In this document: positions 1 to 7,440 of the stretch, in pieces | How the letters are laid out: each line of letters starts with the position of its first letter | How positions within the stretch are numbered: position 1 is the first letter of the stretch | NCBI RefSeq assembly: GCF_013167895.1 | Contig: NZ_BLWC01000001.1 | Span: 3,286,001-3,350,000 of the forward strand | Reading direction: 5' to 3' | DNA: 64,000 bases | Source of the DNA: Streptomyces fulvorobeus | GTDB taxonomy: Bacteria; Actinomycetota; Actinomycetes; Streptomycetales; Streptomycetaceae | Position numbers and translations under genes: made by a program | Notes under the pieces: model-generated | Databases searched by the model: none | What the model was told of the DNA's origin: nothing | Seen by the model: the letters and a program-made list of their open reading frames with translations, nothing else

Positions 1-469
1 CCCGCAGGATCATCTCGGTCTGGCGCTGCGAACGGGCCAGCTCGGCCTCGGTGTCGACGGTGCCCGACAGATCGCGTACGACCAGCATCAGCAGCTCGTC
101 GCCGGTGTAGCTGGAGTGGATGTCGTTGTACCCGGCCTGGCCGCTGTCCAGGCTCGCGCTGGTGATCTCCGCCGGGAACTCGATGCCGTCGGTACGCCGC
201 GCGGTCATCCGCGTCGGCTTGGTCCTGCCCTGCTCGTCCGCAGCCTCCGGCCGGCGCATCGACCCGGGGATCAGCTTGGAGTCGAACTCCGGAAGCAGAT
301 CGAGCAGTCCGCGCCCGACGAGCGCGGTGCCCGGGGTCTCGAACATTTCGAGGGCGATGGTGTTGGCGTTGACGACCGTACCGTTGCAATTGACGAGCAG
401 AAGCCCGTCCGGGAGGGCGTCGAGTATGGCTGCGAGGCGAGCAGCGCCTCGGGATGGCCTGCTGCTCAC
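1..469 (-). CDS. PAS-domain sensor protein, N-terminal part (runs off the window)
   Basis: Reading leftward from a GTG at 469, the frame stays open to the window edge, so only the first 156 or so residues are visible. A GGGAGGA ribosome-binding site lies just upstream of that GTG. The visible part is one PAS fold: a start like LDALPDGLLLVN, then NGTVVNANTIALEMF, then a TGTDGIEFPAEI-like core and a closing VVRDLSG strand. A stretch beginning TEAELARSQRQTEMILR follows and would link to a second PAS or an output domain. The output domain (kinase, PP2C phosphatase or GGDEF) lies outside the window, so the role beyond signal sensing cannot be named. Confidence 0.8.
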   Translation of the reverse strand, partial: MSSRPSRGAARLAAILDALPDGLLLVNCNGTVVNANTIALEMFETPGTALVGRGLLDLLPEFDSKLIPGSMRRPEAADEQGRTKPTRMTARRTDGIEFPAEITSASLDSGQAGYNDIHSSYTGDELLMLVVRDLSGTVDTEAELARSQRQTEMILR

Positions 470-649
470 GACGACGCTTCCTCCCTTATTACCGCACCTT
501 GCCGACAGCGGGCCCCATCCTGCCCCTCGGGCCTCAGGCTGTCACTGAAGGAGTCTAAAGGCAGGGGAGCGCGGCAGGGCGGCCTATGAGGGGGAGCTCT
601 CACCAAGGTTCTGTGCGAGCGGTGTACGCCGGGGGCGTGAACTGTGACC

Positions 650-677
650 GTCCGCGCACCGTGTGACGTGCGCGGAC
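650..677 (-). terminator. Hairpin terminator after the SSI-like gene
   Basis: GTCCGCGCAC (650-659) and GTGCGCGGAC (668-677) form a perfect 10-bp stem with an 8-base loop. It sits about 30 bases past the stop codon of the minus-strand inhibitor gene. There is no clear T run, as is common for Streptomyces terminators. Confidence 0.6.
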
Positions 678-706
678 GCCAGGCGTCGGGGGTGGCCGGA
701 GGACCG

Positions 707-1216
707 TCAGACGGTGGGCACGACGGGAACCAGGTTGTTCCACCGGGAGATCTCGCAGCCGTTCACCCGGTTCAGATGAGCGGAGAAGTGCTTCCCCTGC
801 CAGGTGCCGACGATCCGGGCGGTGGCGGGTCCGCCGTGGATCTGCGTGCACATGGCGCCAGCGGGCGTCGGCAGGAACGGGTTCTCGTCGGCCGCCCTCG
901 CCTTGGCCAGACGGTCGCAGGCGGCCTGGGCCTTCGCGTGGGTGCCACCGGCCCGGTCGGTACCGCACACGAGCTCGAAGGTCCCGTCGGCCGCCCGGTC
1001 CCCGGAGTCCGTGACGGTCACGGTCATCCGCATCGTGGCGTCCTGGCTGCCCGTGTCACCGCCCTCCTGCGGGGCCCACGGGCCCTGCGGGCTGTCCAGG
1101 AACAGGGGTACCGGCAGCAGCGGTACGGGGGCCGGGGCCGCGACCGCCGCCGGCGCGGCGGCGGTGGACAGGGCGACGAGTGAGACGGCGGCGGTGACGG
1201 CGAGGCGACGCAGCAT
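707..1216 (-). CDS. Secreted subtilisin-inhibitor (SSI) family protein
   Basis: This 169-residue protein starts with a Sec signal peptide (MLRRLAV, a hydrophobic stretch, then AVAAP). The mature part has the SSI layout: four cysteines arranged as two pairs, a reactive-site region AMCTQIHGGPATA, the strand VGTWQGK, and the closing NGCEI motif. Known SSI proteins are exported dimeric inhibitors of subtilisin- or trypsin-like proteases. Aligned by the reactive-site Cys, the P1 residue is probably Gln rather than the Met of classical SSI. There is also one extra residue before the VGTW strand, so its target may differ. I chose the ATG at 1216 because AGGAG lies 6 bases upstream; an in-frame ATG at 1240 lacks a site. 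A hairpin follows the stop. Confidence 0.85.
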   Translation of the reverse strand: MLRRLAVTAAVSLVALSTAAAPAAVAAPAPVPLLPVPLFLDSPQGPWAPQEGGDTGSQDATMRMTVTVTDSGDRAADGTFELVCGTDRAGGTHAKAQAACDRLAKARAADENPFLPTPAGAMCTQIHGGPATARIVGTWQGKHFSAHLNRVNGCEISRWNNLVPVVPTV

Positions 1217-1426
1217 GCGGGGCTCCTGTGCTCGGGACACGACGGACGATGGACGGGGGCGGTGCCCCCGCTCTCTCTAACGCTCCGCACGCCGCGACGA
1301 TGCGCAACCGCAGTGATGCTTTGCTCTGGCAGCCGCCTGCCTAGTACGGTGGGCGGCGATTGGTGACAGCGCGCTCGTCTGTGTCATCATCTGCAACGCA
1401 CCACTCGCGCTCGCGCGGGGTGTGCT

Positions 1427-1517
1427 GGAGGCGTCGCCTAGTCCGGTCTATGGCGCCGCACTGCTAATGCGGTTTGGGTCTTACAGCCCATCGAGGGTTC
1501 AAATCCCTCCGCCTCCG
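1427..1517 (+). tRNA. tRNA-Ser(GCT)
   Basis: The acceptor stem pairs GGAGGCG (1427-1433) with CGCCTCC (1510-1516), followed by discriminator G. The anticodon loop CTGCTAA carries GCT, reading AGC/AGU. A long variable arm makes the 91-base length typical of serine tRNAs. The T arm contains GGTTCAAATCC. Confidence 0.95.
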
Positions 1518-1524
1518 CTCCCAC

Positions 1525-1556
1525 CCGAAGCCCCGTGCCCAGGCACGGGGCTTCGG
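1525..1556 (+). terminator. Terminator after tRNA-Ser(GCT)
   Basis: CCGAAGCCCCGTGCC pairs with GGCACGGGGCTTCGG around a two-base loop eight bases past the tRNA. It is a strong GC hairpin of the type that follows tRNA genes. Confidence 0.75.
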
Positions 1557-1561
1557 TCGTT

Positions 1562-1605
1562 CCGGGAGGGCTTTGGGAGGGCTCCGGGAGGGCCCTGGGA
1601 GGGTG
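1562..1605 (+). repeat. Four tandem 11-bp G-run repeats (possible G-quadruplex)
   Basis: Four 11-base units run back to back: CCGGGAGGGCT, TTGGGAGGGCT, CCGGGAGGGCC and CTGGGAGGGTG. Together they give eight GGG runs with loops of one or four bases, which fits a G-quadruplex on the plus strand. The array lies between the terminator of tRNA-Ser(GCT) and tRNA-Arg(ACG), and no gene covers it. Confidence 0.7.
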
Positions 1606-1734
1606 TTTCCGCAGCTCAGGGCGGATGGAGCCAATGGATTTCGCGTGACGGCGCAGGTCATGTAATGTTGTTCTCGCAACGCCGACAGGGCAGAAAAGCC
1701 CCGGAGGCGAGCCGGAGGATCACACCAACGGCAG

Positions 1735-1807
1735 GCACTCGTAGCTTAACGGATAGAGCATCTGACTACGGATCAGAAGGTTGCAGGTTCGAATCCTGCC
1801 GAGTGCA
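1735..1807 (+). tRNA. tRNA-Arg(ACG)
   Basis: GCACTCG (1735-1741) pairs with CGAGTGC (1800-1806), with discriminator A. The anticodon loop CTACGGA carries ACG, the anticodon TadA converts to inosine; a tadA gene is present at 19207-19707. The T arm is GCAGG TTCGAAT CCTGC. Length is 73 bases. Confidence 0.96.
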
Positions 1808-1813
1808 CAGCAG

Positions 1814-1851
1814 GCGAAAGACCCCCAGGAGAAGTCCTGGGGGTCTTTCGC
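1814..1851 (+). terminator. Terminator after tRNA-Arg(ACG)
   Basis: A 17-bp perfect stem (GCGAAAGACCCCCAGGA with its complement) closes on a four-base loop just past the tRNA. It may also serve the opposite strand, where a decayed gene ends at 1853. Confidence 0.8.
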
Positions 1852-1852
1852 G

Positions 1853-2033
1853 TTAGTGGGCCGCGAGGGCGTCGGCGCTGGGCCACTCGGAGGTGACGCC
1901 CGAGGCGCACGACATCCTCAGCGGCGGCTTGCTTGTCGCCGGGGCCCGTCACCATGGCCGCGGCGCCGATGGCCCCCAGGCGTGGCAGGGAGGTCTCGAA
2001 CCGGGCCACGTCGTTCACGGGCAGCAGCGCCAC
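1853..2033 (-). pseudogene. C-terminal remnant of an unidentified gene, frame broken
   Basis: The minus strand reads VALLPVNDVARFETSL, then GAIGAAAMVTGPG, with good GC3 codon use. After a GGG run near 1898 the sense continues in another frame as VTSEWPSADALAAH and a stop at 1853. Removing one base joins the halves, so this is the opposite sign from the homopolymer losses elsewhere in the window. No start codon with a ribosome site and no upstream part is visible. I do not recognise the family. It may be the tail of a deleted gene. Confidence 0.35.
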
Positions 2034-2142
2034 GGTCCGGACTCCGGCTCTCGCGTCGGTCAGTGGTCCGTGCCGTCGTACGTCTGGTTGGTCTGTTCGA
2101 TCCGCGCGGGCCGACCGGGCGGGGTGACCGCCTCGGCCACCG

Positions 2143-2595
2143 TCATGCGGTGTCTCCCTGGAGGCGCAGCGTGATCCAGTGGTCCGTTTCGCCGGGCGGC
2201 AGACGGGGCTCCGTCTCGACGAAGCCGTGCTTGTGGGCGAAGCGGAGGCCGTCCTGGTCCGAGGCCAGGACCACGGTCTCGACCACCTGGGCGCCGAGGG
2301 TGTGGGCGCGTTTCAGGGAGCGTTCGCAGAGTTCGGTGCCGAAGCCCCGGCGGCGGTGGGTGGGGAGGACGCGGGCGATGACGGTCGCGGTGAAGGTGTC
2401 GTCCGACGGGGGGCGGACGGTGGAGCAGCCCACGAGGACGTCGCCGAGGTAGGCGACCTCCAGGTAGTCGTGCGGGGCGCGCGCCCGTACCTCGTCGAGC
2501 GACAGGGGGTGGTCCGGGAGGATCAGGTTGTGGGCGTGCTGCCAGTCCTTGAGCATGGCGTCGCCTACGGGCTGTTCGATACGGAGGCCGGTCAT
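2143..2595 (-). CDS. GNAT-family N-acetyltransferase
   Basis: The product of about 150 residues has the GNAT fold signature. Strand DYLEVAYLGDVLVGCSTV is followed by VIARVLPTHRRRGFGTELCE, which carries the acetyl-CoA pyrophosphate-binding R/Q-x-x-G-x-G/A loop as RRRGFG. A later strand VETVVLASDQDGLRFAHKHGF has the usual closing helix. The substrate cannot be told. Two starts are possible, ATG 2595 (MTGLRIEQ) and ATG 2613. Neither has a well-spaced ribosome site; GGAG lies only 2 bases before 2595. It is followed, beyond a short gap, by the remnant at 1853-2033. Confidence 0.75.
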   Translation of the reverse strand: MTGLRIEQPVGDAMLKDWQHAHNLILPDHPLSLDEVRARAPHDYLEVAYLGDVLVGCSTVRPPSDDTFTATVIARVLPTHRRRGFGTELCERSLKRAHTLGAQVVETVVLASDQDGLRFAHKHGFVETEPRLPPGETDHWITLRLQGDTA

Positions 2596-2654
2596 CACTC
2601 CAGAGTGCCCCATCCGTGACGCCCGTACCGTGGGTGCGCTGATGTTTCTGCGGA

Positions 2655-3554
2655 GTGCGGGGGTTGGGCGTGGGATGGCGTTGCACCGGTCTGCGGTGGC
2701 CCGATGACCGGCCCGAGCTGGGGTGGCGCAAGGACGGCGTGCCCGGTGCGCGGCGGGCGAGTCGCCTCGTGTACGGGCAGGAGATCGGGTTCCGGGCCGT
2801 CGGGGAGCGGCGCTGTGCCGGGGCCCGGGGCAACGTCTGTCCGGTGGACGCCGTGGTGCCGGCGCGCGGTACGGGGGCGCGGTGTCCGGAGTGCGCGCGG
2901 CTGGACCGGGCTCATTCGGTCGCGGCCGACACGATCGCCGACGACCCGCGGACGTACCGCGTCTATCTGGCGTGGTTCGGGCCCGGGATGGTCAAGGTCG
3001 GGATCACCGCCGAGGAGCGGGGTGCGGCACGGCTGCGGGAGCAGGGGGCCGTGGTGTTCAGCTGGCTGGGGCGCGGGCCGCTGATGGCCGCGCGCCGGAC
3101 GGAGGAGCTGCTGCGGGCCGCGCTCGGGGTACCGGACCGGATTCCGTACGCCAGGAAGAGGGTGGTGCGGGCGGCGCTGCCGGGAGTGGGGGAGCGGACC
3201 GGCGAGGTGGCCGAGTGGTACGGGCGGGCCGCGGCGCTCGAAGGGGGCGGGTGGCCGGAGTCGTTGGAGCGGCTGCCGTTCGAGGCCGTCGACCACGGTG
3301 CGGTGTTCGGGTTCGGCGGGGCGGTCGAGGTGGCCCGGGCGGTGACCGGGCTGGTCGACGGGGGTGTGGTGGCCGGGCGGCTGGTGGCCGCCGCGGGGCC
3401 GGATCTGCATCTGGAGAGCGGGGCCGGGGGTGTCGTGGTGCTGGACACGCGGCTGGTCACCGGGTGGGAGCTCAGGGCGGCCGACGCGGGGGCGGGGGTG
3501 TCGGTGCCGGTCGTTGACATCGGCGGGGGCGGGGTGCAGGGCGGGTTGTTCTGA
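2655..3554 (+). CDS. DUF2797 family protein
   Basis: The product is up to 299 residues. The N-terminal part has WRCTGLRW and a cysteine set: ERRCAGAR, then NVCPVDAV, then GARCPECARLDRAHS, which looks like a small metal-binding region. It is followed by TYRVYLAWFGPGMVKVGIT, a GIY-YIG-like strand typical of DUF2797, then GRGPLMAARRTEELLRAALGVPDRIPYA. No biochemical role is established for the family that I can cite. GTG 2655 is the most upstream start; GTG 2670 is equally plausible, and no convincing ribosome site decides it. The gene is divergent from the GNAT gene. Confidence 0.7.
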   Translation: MRGLGVGWRCTGLRWPDDRPELGWRKDGVPGARRASRLVYGQEIGFRAVGERRCAGARGNVCPVDAVVPARGTGARCPECARLDRAHSVAADTIADDPRTYRVYLAWFGPGMVKVGITAEERGAARLREQGAVVFSWLGRGPLMAARRTEELLRAALGVPDRIPYARKRVVRAALPGVGERTGEVAEWYGRAAALEGGGWPESLERLPFEAVDHGAVFGFGGAVEVARAVTGLVDGGVVAGRLVAAAGPDLHLESGAGGVVVLDTRLVTGWELRAADAGAGVSVPVVDIGGGGVQGGLF

Positions 3555-3761
3555 GCGGGTCGGCAGGGGCCCCGGGTAAAGGACGTCGCAGGGGTGGGGG
3601 AAGGGTGCCGTGGGGAGGGCGTCGAGGAGGGGCCCGGGTGTTCACGTCACAACCGGTCCTGTTCCGGTGAGGCGGGGAGAGCCGGGGGATGCCGGTGGTT
3701 TCTCAGGGGATTCACAGGAACGGCCAAGAGCTCTCTCACGGGCGTCTCCCAGGGTGGGCGC

Positions 3762-4505
3762 ATGACGATGACGACCTCGCCCCAGGGGCGTACCGAACTC
3801 CTCAGGCCGGACCGCGGTCCCGTCCGCGTACTCGTGGTGGACGACGAGGCTCCGCTCGCCGAGCTGCTCTCCATGGCCCTGCGGTACGAGGGCTGGGAGG
3901 TGCGCAGTGCGGGGGACGGCGCGGGGGCCGTGCGCGCGGCGCGCGACTTCCGGCCGGACGCGGTCGTCCTCGACGTGATGCTGCCCGACACGGACGGTCT
4001 CGCCGTCCTCGGCCGGATACGCCGGGAGCTCTCCGACGTGCCGGTGCTGTTCCTGACGGCGCGCGACTCGGTCGAGGACCGCATCGCGGGGCTCACCGCG
4101 GGGGGCGACGACTACGTCACCAAGCCGTTCTCCCTGGAGGAGGTCGTGGCGCGGCTGCGCGGACTGATCCGCCGGTCCGGTACGGCCGTGGCGGCGCGCG
4201 GGGACTCCGCGCTCGTCGTCGGTGACCTGGTGCTCGACGAGGACGGTCACGAGGTCGCCAGGGGCGGGCAGTCGATCCATCTCACGGCCACCGAGTTCGA
4301 GCTGCTCCGCTTCCTCATGCGCAACCCGCGCCGGGTGCTGAGCAAGCCCCAGATCCTCGACCGGGTGTGGAACTACGACTTCGGGGGCCAGGCCAATGTC
4401 GTCGAGCTCTACATCTCCTACCTCCGCAAGAAGATCGACGCGGGGCGCTCGCCGATGATCCACACCCGGCGCGGGGCCGGGTATCTGATCAAGCCCGGTG
4501 AGTAG
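3762..4505 (+). CDS. OmpR/PhoB-family response regulator
   Basis: This 247-residue protein has a receiver domain with acidic pocket VVDDE (D27-D28), phospho-acceptor Asp near residue 71 (VVLDVMLPD), the switch Thr in FLTARD and the Lys in YVTKPF. A C-terminal winged-helix domain follows (LTATEFELLRFLMRNPRRVLS, then NVVELYISYLRKKID, then HTRRGAGY). It should be a DNA-binding regulator controlled by a sensor kinase. The kinase gene begins 8 bases before this stop codon but is truncated (4498-4713), so the regulator is orphaned here. The start is ATG 3762, beginning MTMTTSP; the frame stays open upstream but reads as non-coding. Confidence 0.9.
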   Translation: MTMTTSPQGRTELLRPDRGPVRVLVVDDEAPLAELLSMALRYEGWEVRSAGDGAGAVRAARDFRPDAVVLDVMLPDTDGLAVLGRIRRELSDVPVLFLTARDSVEDRIAGLTAGGDDYVTKPFSLEEVVARLRGLIRRSGTAVAARGDSALVVGDLVLDEDGHEVARGGQSIHLTATEFELLRFLMRNPRRVLSKPQILDRVWNYDFGGQANVVELYISYLRKKIDAGRSPMIHTRRGAGYLIKPGE

Positions 4506-4713
4506 GCGGGCAGGGCGGCCGTGGACGCTGCGGAGGCGGCTCGTCGTGTCCGCCGTGTCGCTCATCGCGGTCGTGGCGGCGGTCATCGGCAAGGTGACCG
4601 CCCTCGTGTTCCGGAGCCATATGTACGGCAAGCTGCACGACCAGCTGCGCTCCACCGCCGAACCAGTACTGCACCGTGGCCCTGGCCCCCTGCCTCGCGG
4701 CGCTCGTCGGTAG
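4498..4713 (+). pseudogene. Truncated sensor histidine kinase (N-terminal stub)
   Basis: GTG 4498 overlaps the end of the response regulator by 8 bases, the normal coupling of a two-component pair. The first residues, including LRRRLVVSAVSLIAVVAAVI and the helix after it, are the N-terminal transmembrane and linker region of a sensor kinase (ALVFRSHMYGKLHDQLRSTAE). The frame then becomes unrelated sequence and stops after 71 codons. HAMP, dimerisation and ATPase domains are absent downstream, where an MFS exporter begins at 4978. This is a real deletion: no other frame before 4978 encodes H, N or G boxes. Confidence 0.75.
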
Positions 4714-4887
4714 GGGCGTCACGGTGCTGCGGGTCTGCTCCTCGTCTCCCGGCGCCCCCGAACTCCTCCGAGCAGGTCACCGCCGGCAGCGCGACCCTCC
4801 ACGCCCTCACCCGGCCGGTGGCCGGGGCGCGGTAACCGGGCGGAGCACAGGCCGGCAAGCCTCCAGGGCGGTGGTCGCGAAATGGAC

Positions 4888-4947
4888 TTGTACGGCGTAG
4901 AAGAGGTGCCTTACGGTGTACGACGCCAAGCACTCCCATACACCGTA
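4888..4947 (+). promoter_or_regulatory. Promoter and repeated operator of the MFS exporter gene
   Basis: A 9-base inverted repeat TACGGTGTA (4912-4920) / TACACCGTA (4939-4947) flanks an 18-base spacer. A third near-copy, TACGGCGTA, lies at 4891-4899. A TTGTAC element (4888-4893) sits 18 bases before TACGGT (4912-4917), a plausible -35/-10 pair overlapped by the repeats. This is a natural operator for the TetR protein encoded downstream at 6623-7399. Confidence 0.55.
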
Positions 4948-4977
4948 CGAGTAGCGACGGAGCTCAAGGAGCCCTCC

Positions 4978-6531
4978 ATGACGGCGACCACCGCCGAGCC
5001 GAACGACCTCGCCCCCCAGGGGCACCCGCAGCGCTGGCTGATCCTCGGCGTCATCTGTCTGGCCCAGCTCACCGTGCTGCTCGACAACACCGTCCTGAAC
5101 GTCGCCATCCCCTCCCTCACCACCGAGCTGGACGCCTCCACCGCCGATGTGCAGTGGATGATCAACGCCTACTCGCTCGTCCAGTCCGGTCTGCTCCTCA
5201 CGGCTGGCAGCGCCGCCGACCGCTACGGCCGCAAGCGGATGCTGGTCGCCGGGCTCGTCCTCTTCGGCATCGGTTCGCTGGTGGCCGGCCTCGCGCAGTC
5301 CTCCGGCCAGCTCATCGCCGCCCGGGCCGGAATGGGCGTCGGCGGCGCGCTGCTGATCACCACCACCCTGGCCGTGGTGGTCCAGATCTTCGACGACACC
5401 GAGCGCGTCAAGGCGATCGGCCTCTGGTCGACCGTCAACTCGCTGGGCTTCGCGACCGGTCCGCTGATCGGCGGGATCATGCTCGACCACTTCTGGTGGG
5501 GAGCGATCTTCCTGATCAACATCCCGGTCGCGGTCATCGGTCTGATCGCGGTCCTGCGCCTCGTGCCGGAATCCAGGAACCCGCAGGGCGACCGGCCCGA
5601 CCTGCTCGGCGCGCTGCTCTCCACCATCGGTATGACCGCCGTCGTGTACGCGATCATCTCCGGCCCGGAACACGGCTGGGCATCCGGTCAGGTCCTGCTC
5701 ACCGCCTTCACCGGGGTCGCGGTGCTCACCGGGTTCGTGCTGTGGGAGCTCCACATCCCGTACCCGATGCTGGACATGCACTTCTTCCGGAACCAGAAGT
5801 TCATCGGGGCGGTCGCGGGTGCGATCCTGGTCGCCTTCGGGATGGGCGGCTCGCTCTTCCTGCTGACCCAGCACCTCCAGTTCGTGCTCGGATACGGGCC
5901 CCTGGAGGCCGGACTCCGTACGGCGCCGCTCGCGCTCACCGTGGTGGCGCTCAACCTCACGGGTCTGGGCGCCCGGCTCGTACCCAGGATGGGGACGCCC
6001 GCCACCATCGCGGCCGGGATGAGCCTGCTGGCCGCGGGACTCGGTGCCGTCGCGGTGTCGGGCAGCGGCGGGTACGGCGGAATGCTCCTCGGCCTGGTCG
6101 TCATGGGCGCGGGCATCTCGCTCGCGATGCCCGCCATGGCCAACGCCATCATGAGCGCCATCCCGCCCGAGAAGGCGGGAGTGGGCGCCGGGGTCAACGG
6201 CACGCTCGCCGAATTCGGCAACGGCCTCGGGGTCGCCGTGCTCGGCGCCGTACTGAACTCGCGCTTCGCCGCCCTGGTGCCGGCGGCCGTGGGAGCGGCC
6301 TCGCTGCCCGCCGCGCTCGCCGCGGCGGACGGTGAGGGCGAGCGGCAGCGCATCACGGACGCCTTCGCCGCGGGGCTGGAGACGAGCCAGCTGGTCGGCG
6401 CGGTGGCGGTGCTGGCGGGCGGGCTCCTCGCCGCGGCGCTGCTCAGGCGGGCCGAGCGGACCGAATCCGGGCCCGCGGGCCCTGCCGCCAAGGACCCGGC
6501 TGCGGCAGACTCGGCCGGAACAGCGGCATAG
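4978..6531 (+). CDS. MFS drug:H+ antiporter, DHA2 (EmrB/QacA) family
   Basis: The 517-residue product has the 14-helix DHA2 layout. Its first helix carries LDNTVLNVAIPSL (motif D1), then the motif A-like loop AADRYGRKRML, and the motif C region GVGGALLITTTL. AAGGAG stands six bases before ATG 4978. Proteins of this family export drugs or endogenous metabolites across the inner membrane using the proton gradient. A repeat-rich promoter lies upstream and a TetR gene follows 91 bases downstream, so self-contained ligand-induced regulation is likely. The substrate is unknown. Confidence 0.9.
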   Translation: MTATTAEPNDLAPQGHPQRWLILGVICLAQLTVLLDNTVLNVAIPSLTTELDASTADVQWMINAYSLVQSGLLLTAGSAADRYGRKRMLVAGLVLFGIGSLVAGLAQSSGQLIAARAGMGVGGALLITTTLAVVVQIFDDTERVKAIGLWSTVNSLGFATGPLIGGIMLDHFWWGAIFLINIPVAVIGLIAVLRLVPESRNPQGDRPDLLGALLSTIGMTAVVYAIISGPEHGWASGQVLLTAFTGVAVLTGFVLWELHIPYPMLDMHFFRNQKFIGAVAGAILVAFGMGGSLFLLTQHLQFVLGYGPLEAGLRTAPLALTVVALNLTGLGARLVPRMGTPATIAAGMSLLAAGLGAVAVSGSGGYGGMLLGLVVMGAGISLAMPAMANAIMSAIPPEKAGVGAGVNGTLAEFGNGLGVAVLGAVLNSRFAALVPAAVGAASLPAALAAADGEGERQRITDAFAAGLETSQLVGAVAVLAGGLLAAALLRRAERTESGPAGPAAKDPAAADSAGTAA

Positions 6532-6544
6532 CATCGGAGGGGAG

Positions 6545-6573
6545 ACGTACCGGACCGTGGCCGTCCGGTACGT
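6545..6573 (+). promoter_or_regulatory. Perfect 11-bp inverted repeat between exporter and TetR gene
   Basis: ACGTACCGGAC (6545-6555) and GTCCGGTACGT (6563-6573) are exact complements around seven bases. The element lies 14 bases after the exporter stop and 50 bases before the TetR start. It could be an operator for TetR autoregulation or an intercistronic hairpin. Confidence 0.5.
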
Positions 6574-6622
6574 ACCCCACCGCCCCGGTCGGTGCCGTCC
6601 GGCAGAACGAGGAGAGTGCGCC

Positions 6623-7399
6623 ATGGTGTCCGCGGCCGACCGCGTGAACAACCCCGCACGGACCAGTGTGTGGCTGGACCGCCGGACGCCTTCGCGTGCC
6701 CGGAGGTCCGAGTCGCCCGTGGGTCTGGACCGGGACAGGATCACCGCGGCGACGGTGCGGCTGCTGGACGCGGAGGGCCTCGCCAAGTTCTCCATGCGCC
6801 GTCTCGCGGCGGAGCTGGACGTCACCGCGATGTCCCTCTACTGGTACGTCGACACCAAGGACGACCTGCTGGAACTGGCGATGGACTCGGTCTTCGCCGA
6901 GATCGTGCCCCCCGCCGAGGACACGGACTGGCGCGACCGGCTGCGCGGGATGGCCCGCGGTTACCGCGAACTGATTGTCCGTCACATCTGGGTGTCGCCG
7001 CTGGCCGGCCACTTCCTCAACATCGGCCCGCACGCCATGCTCTTCTCGTACGCCGTCCAGGACATCATCCGCGCCACCGGGCTGCCGATGAAGCACCAGA
7101 CCGGCGCCCTGGCCGCCGCCTTCCACTTCGTGTACGGATTCAGCACCATCGAGGGCCACTTCGTGGACCGGTGCAGGGAAGCGGGGCTCAGCCAGGACGA
7201 GTACTTCCAGCAGGCGATGGGCACGATCGAGGCCGAGCCGCACCTCAAGGAGTTCGCCGAGTCCTCCCTGAAGGTGATGGAGGCACGCGGCGGCGACACG
7301 GTCGGCGAGATGCGCGAGCGGGACTTCGTCTTCGCGCTGGACCTGGTGGTCGCGGGCATCGAGGCGATGTGCGCCAGGGCGGGCGTCCGGGCCCGGTAG
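6623..7399 (+). CDS. TetR-family regulator of the adjacent MFS exporter
   Basis: The 258-residue protein has a TetR HTH near residues 35-80: LDRDRITAATVRLLDAEG, then FSMRRLAAELDVTAMSLYWYVDTKDDLLEL. The ligand domain resembles the TetR_C group that accompanies drug exporters. A GAGGAG-type ribosome site precedes ATG 6623. It is co-directional with the exporter and probably represses it through the repeats at 4891-4947, or itself through 6545-6573. The N-terminal 30 residues before the HTH are basic and variable. Confidence 0.88.
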   Translation: MVSAADRVNNPARTSVWLDRRTPSRARRSESPVGLDRDRITAATVRLLDAEGLAKFSMRRLAAELDVTAMSLYWYVDTKDDLLELAMDSVFAEIVPPAEDTDWRDRLRGMARGYRELIVRHIWVSPLAGHFLNIGPHAMLFSYAVQDIIRATGLPMKHQTGALAAAFHFVYGFSTIEGHFVDRCREAGLSQDEYFQQAMGTIEAEPHLKEFAESSLKVMEARGGDTVGEMRERDFVFALDLVVAGIEAMCARAGVRAR

Positions 7400-7440
7400 C
7401 CCTGCCCTCGGCTCGGCGGACTCGGCTCGGCGGCCCGCCC

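Noticed and set aside
4498..4835. The kinase stub being another one-base sequencing error.
   Set aside because: No other frame up to 4835 contains HAMP, H-box or ATPase motifs, and there is not enough sequence before the exporter to encode a kinase.
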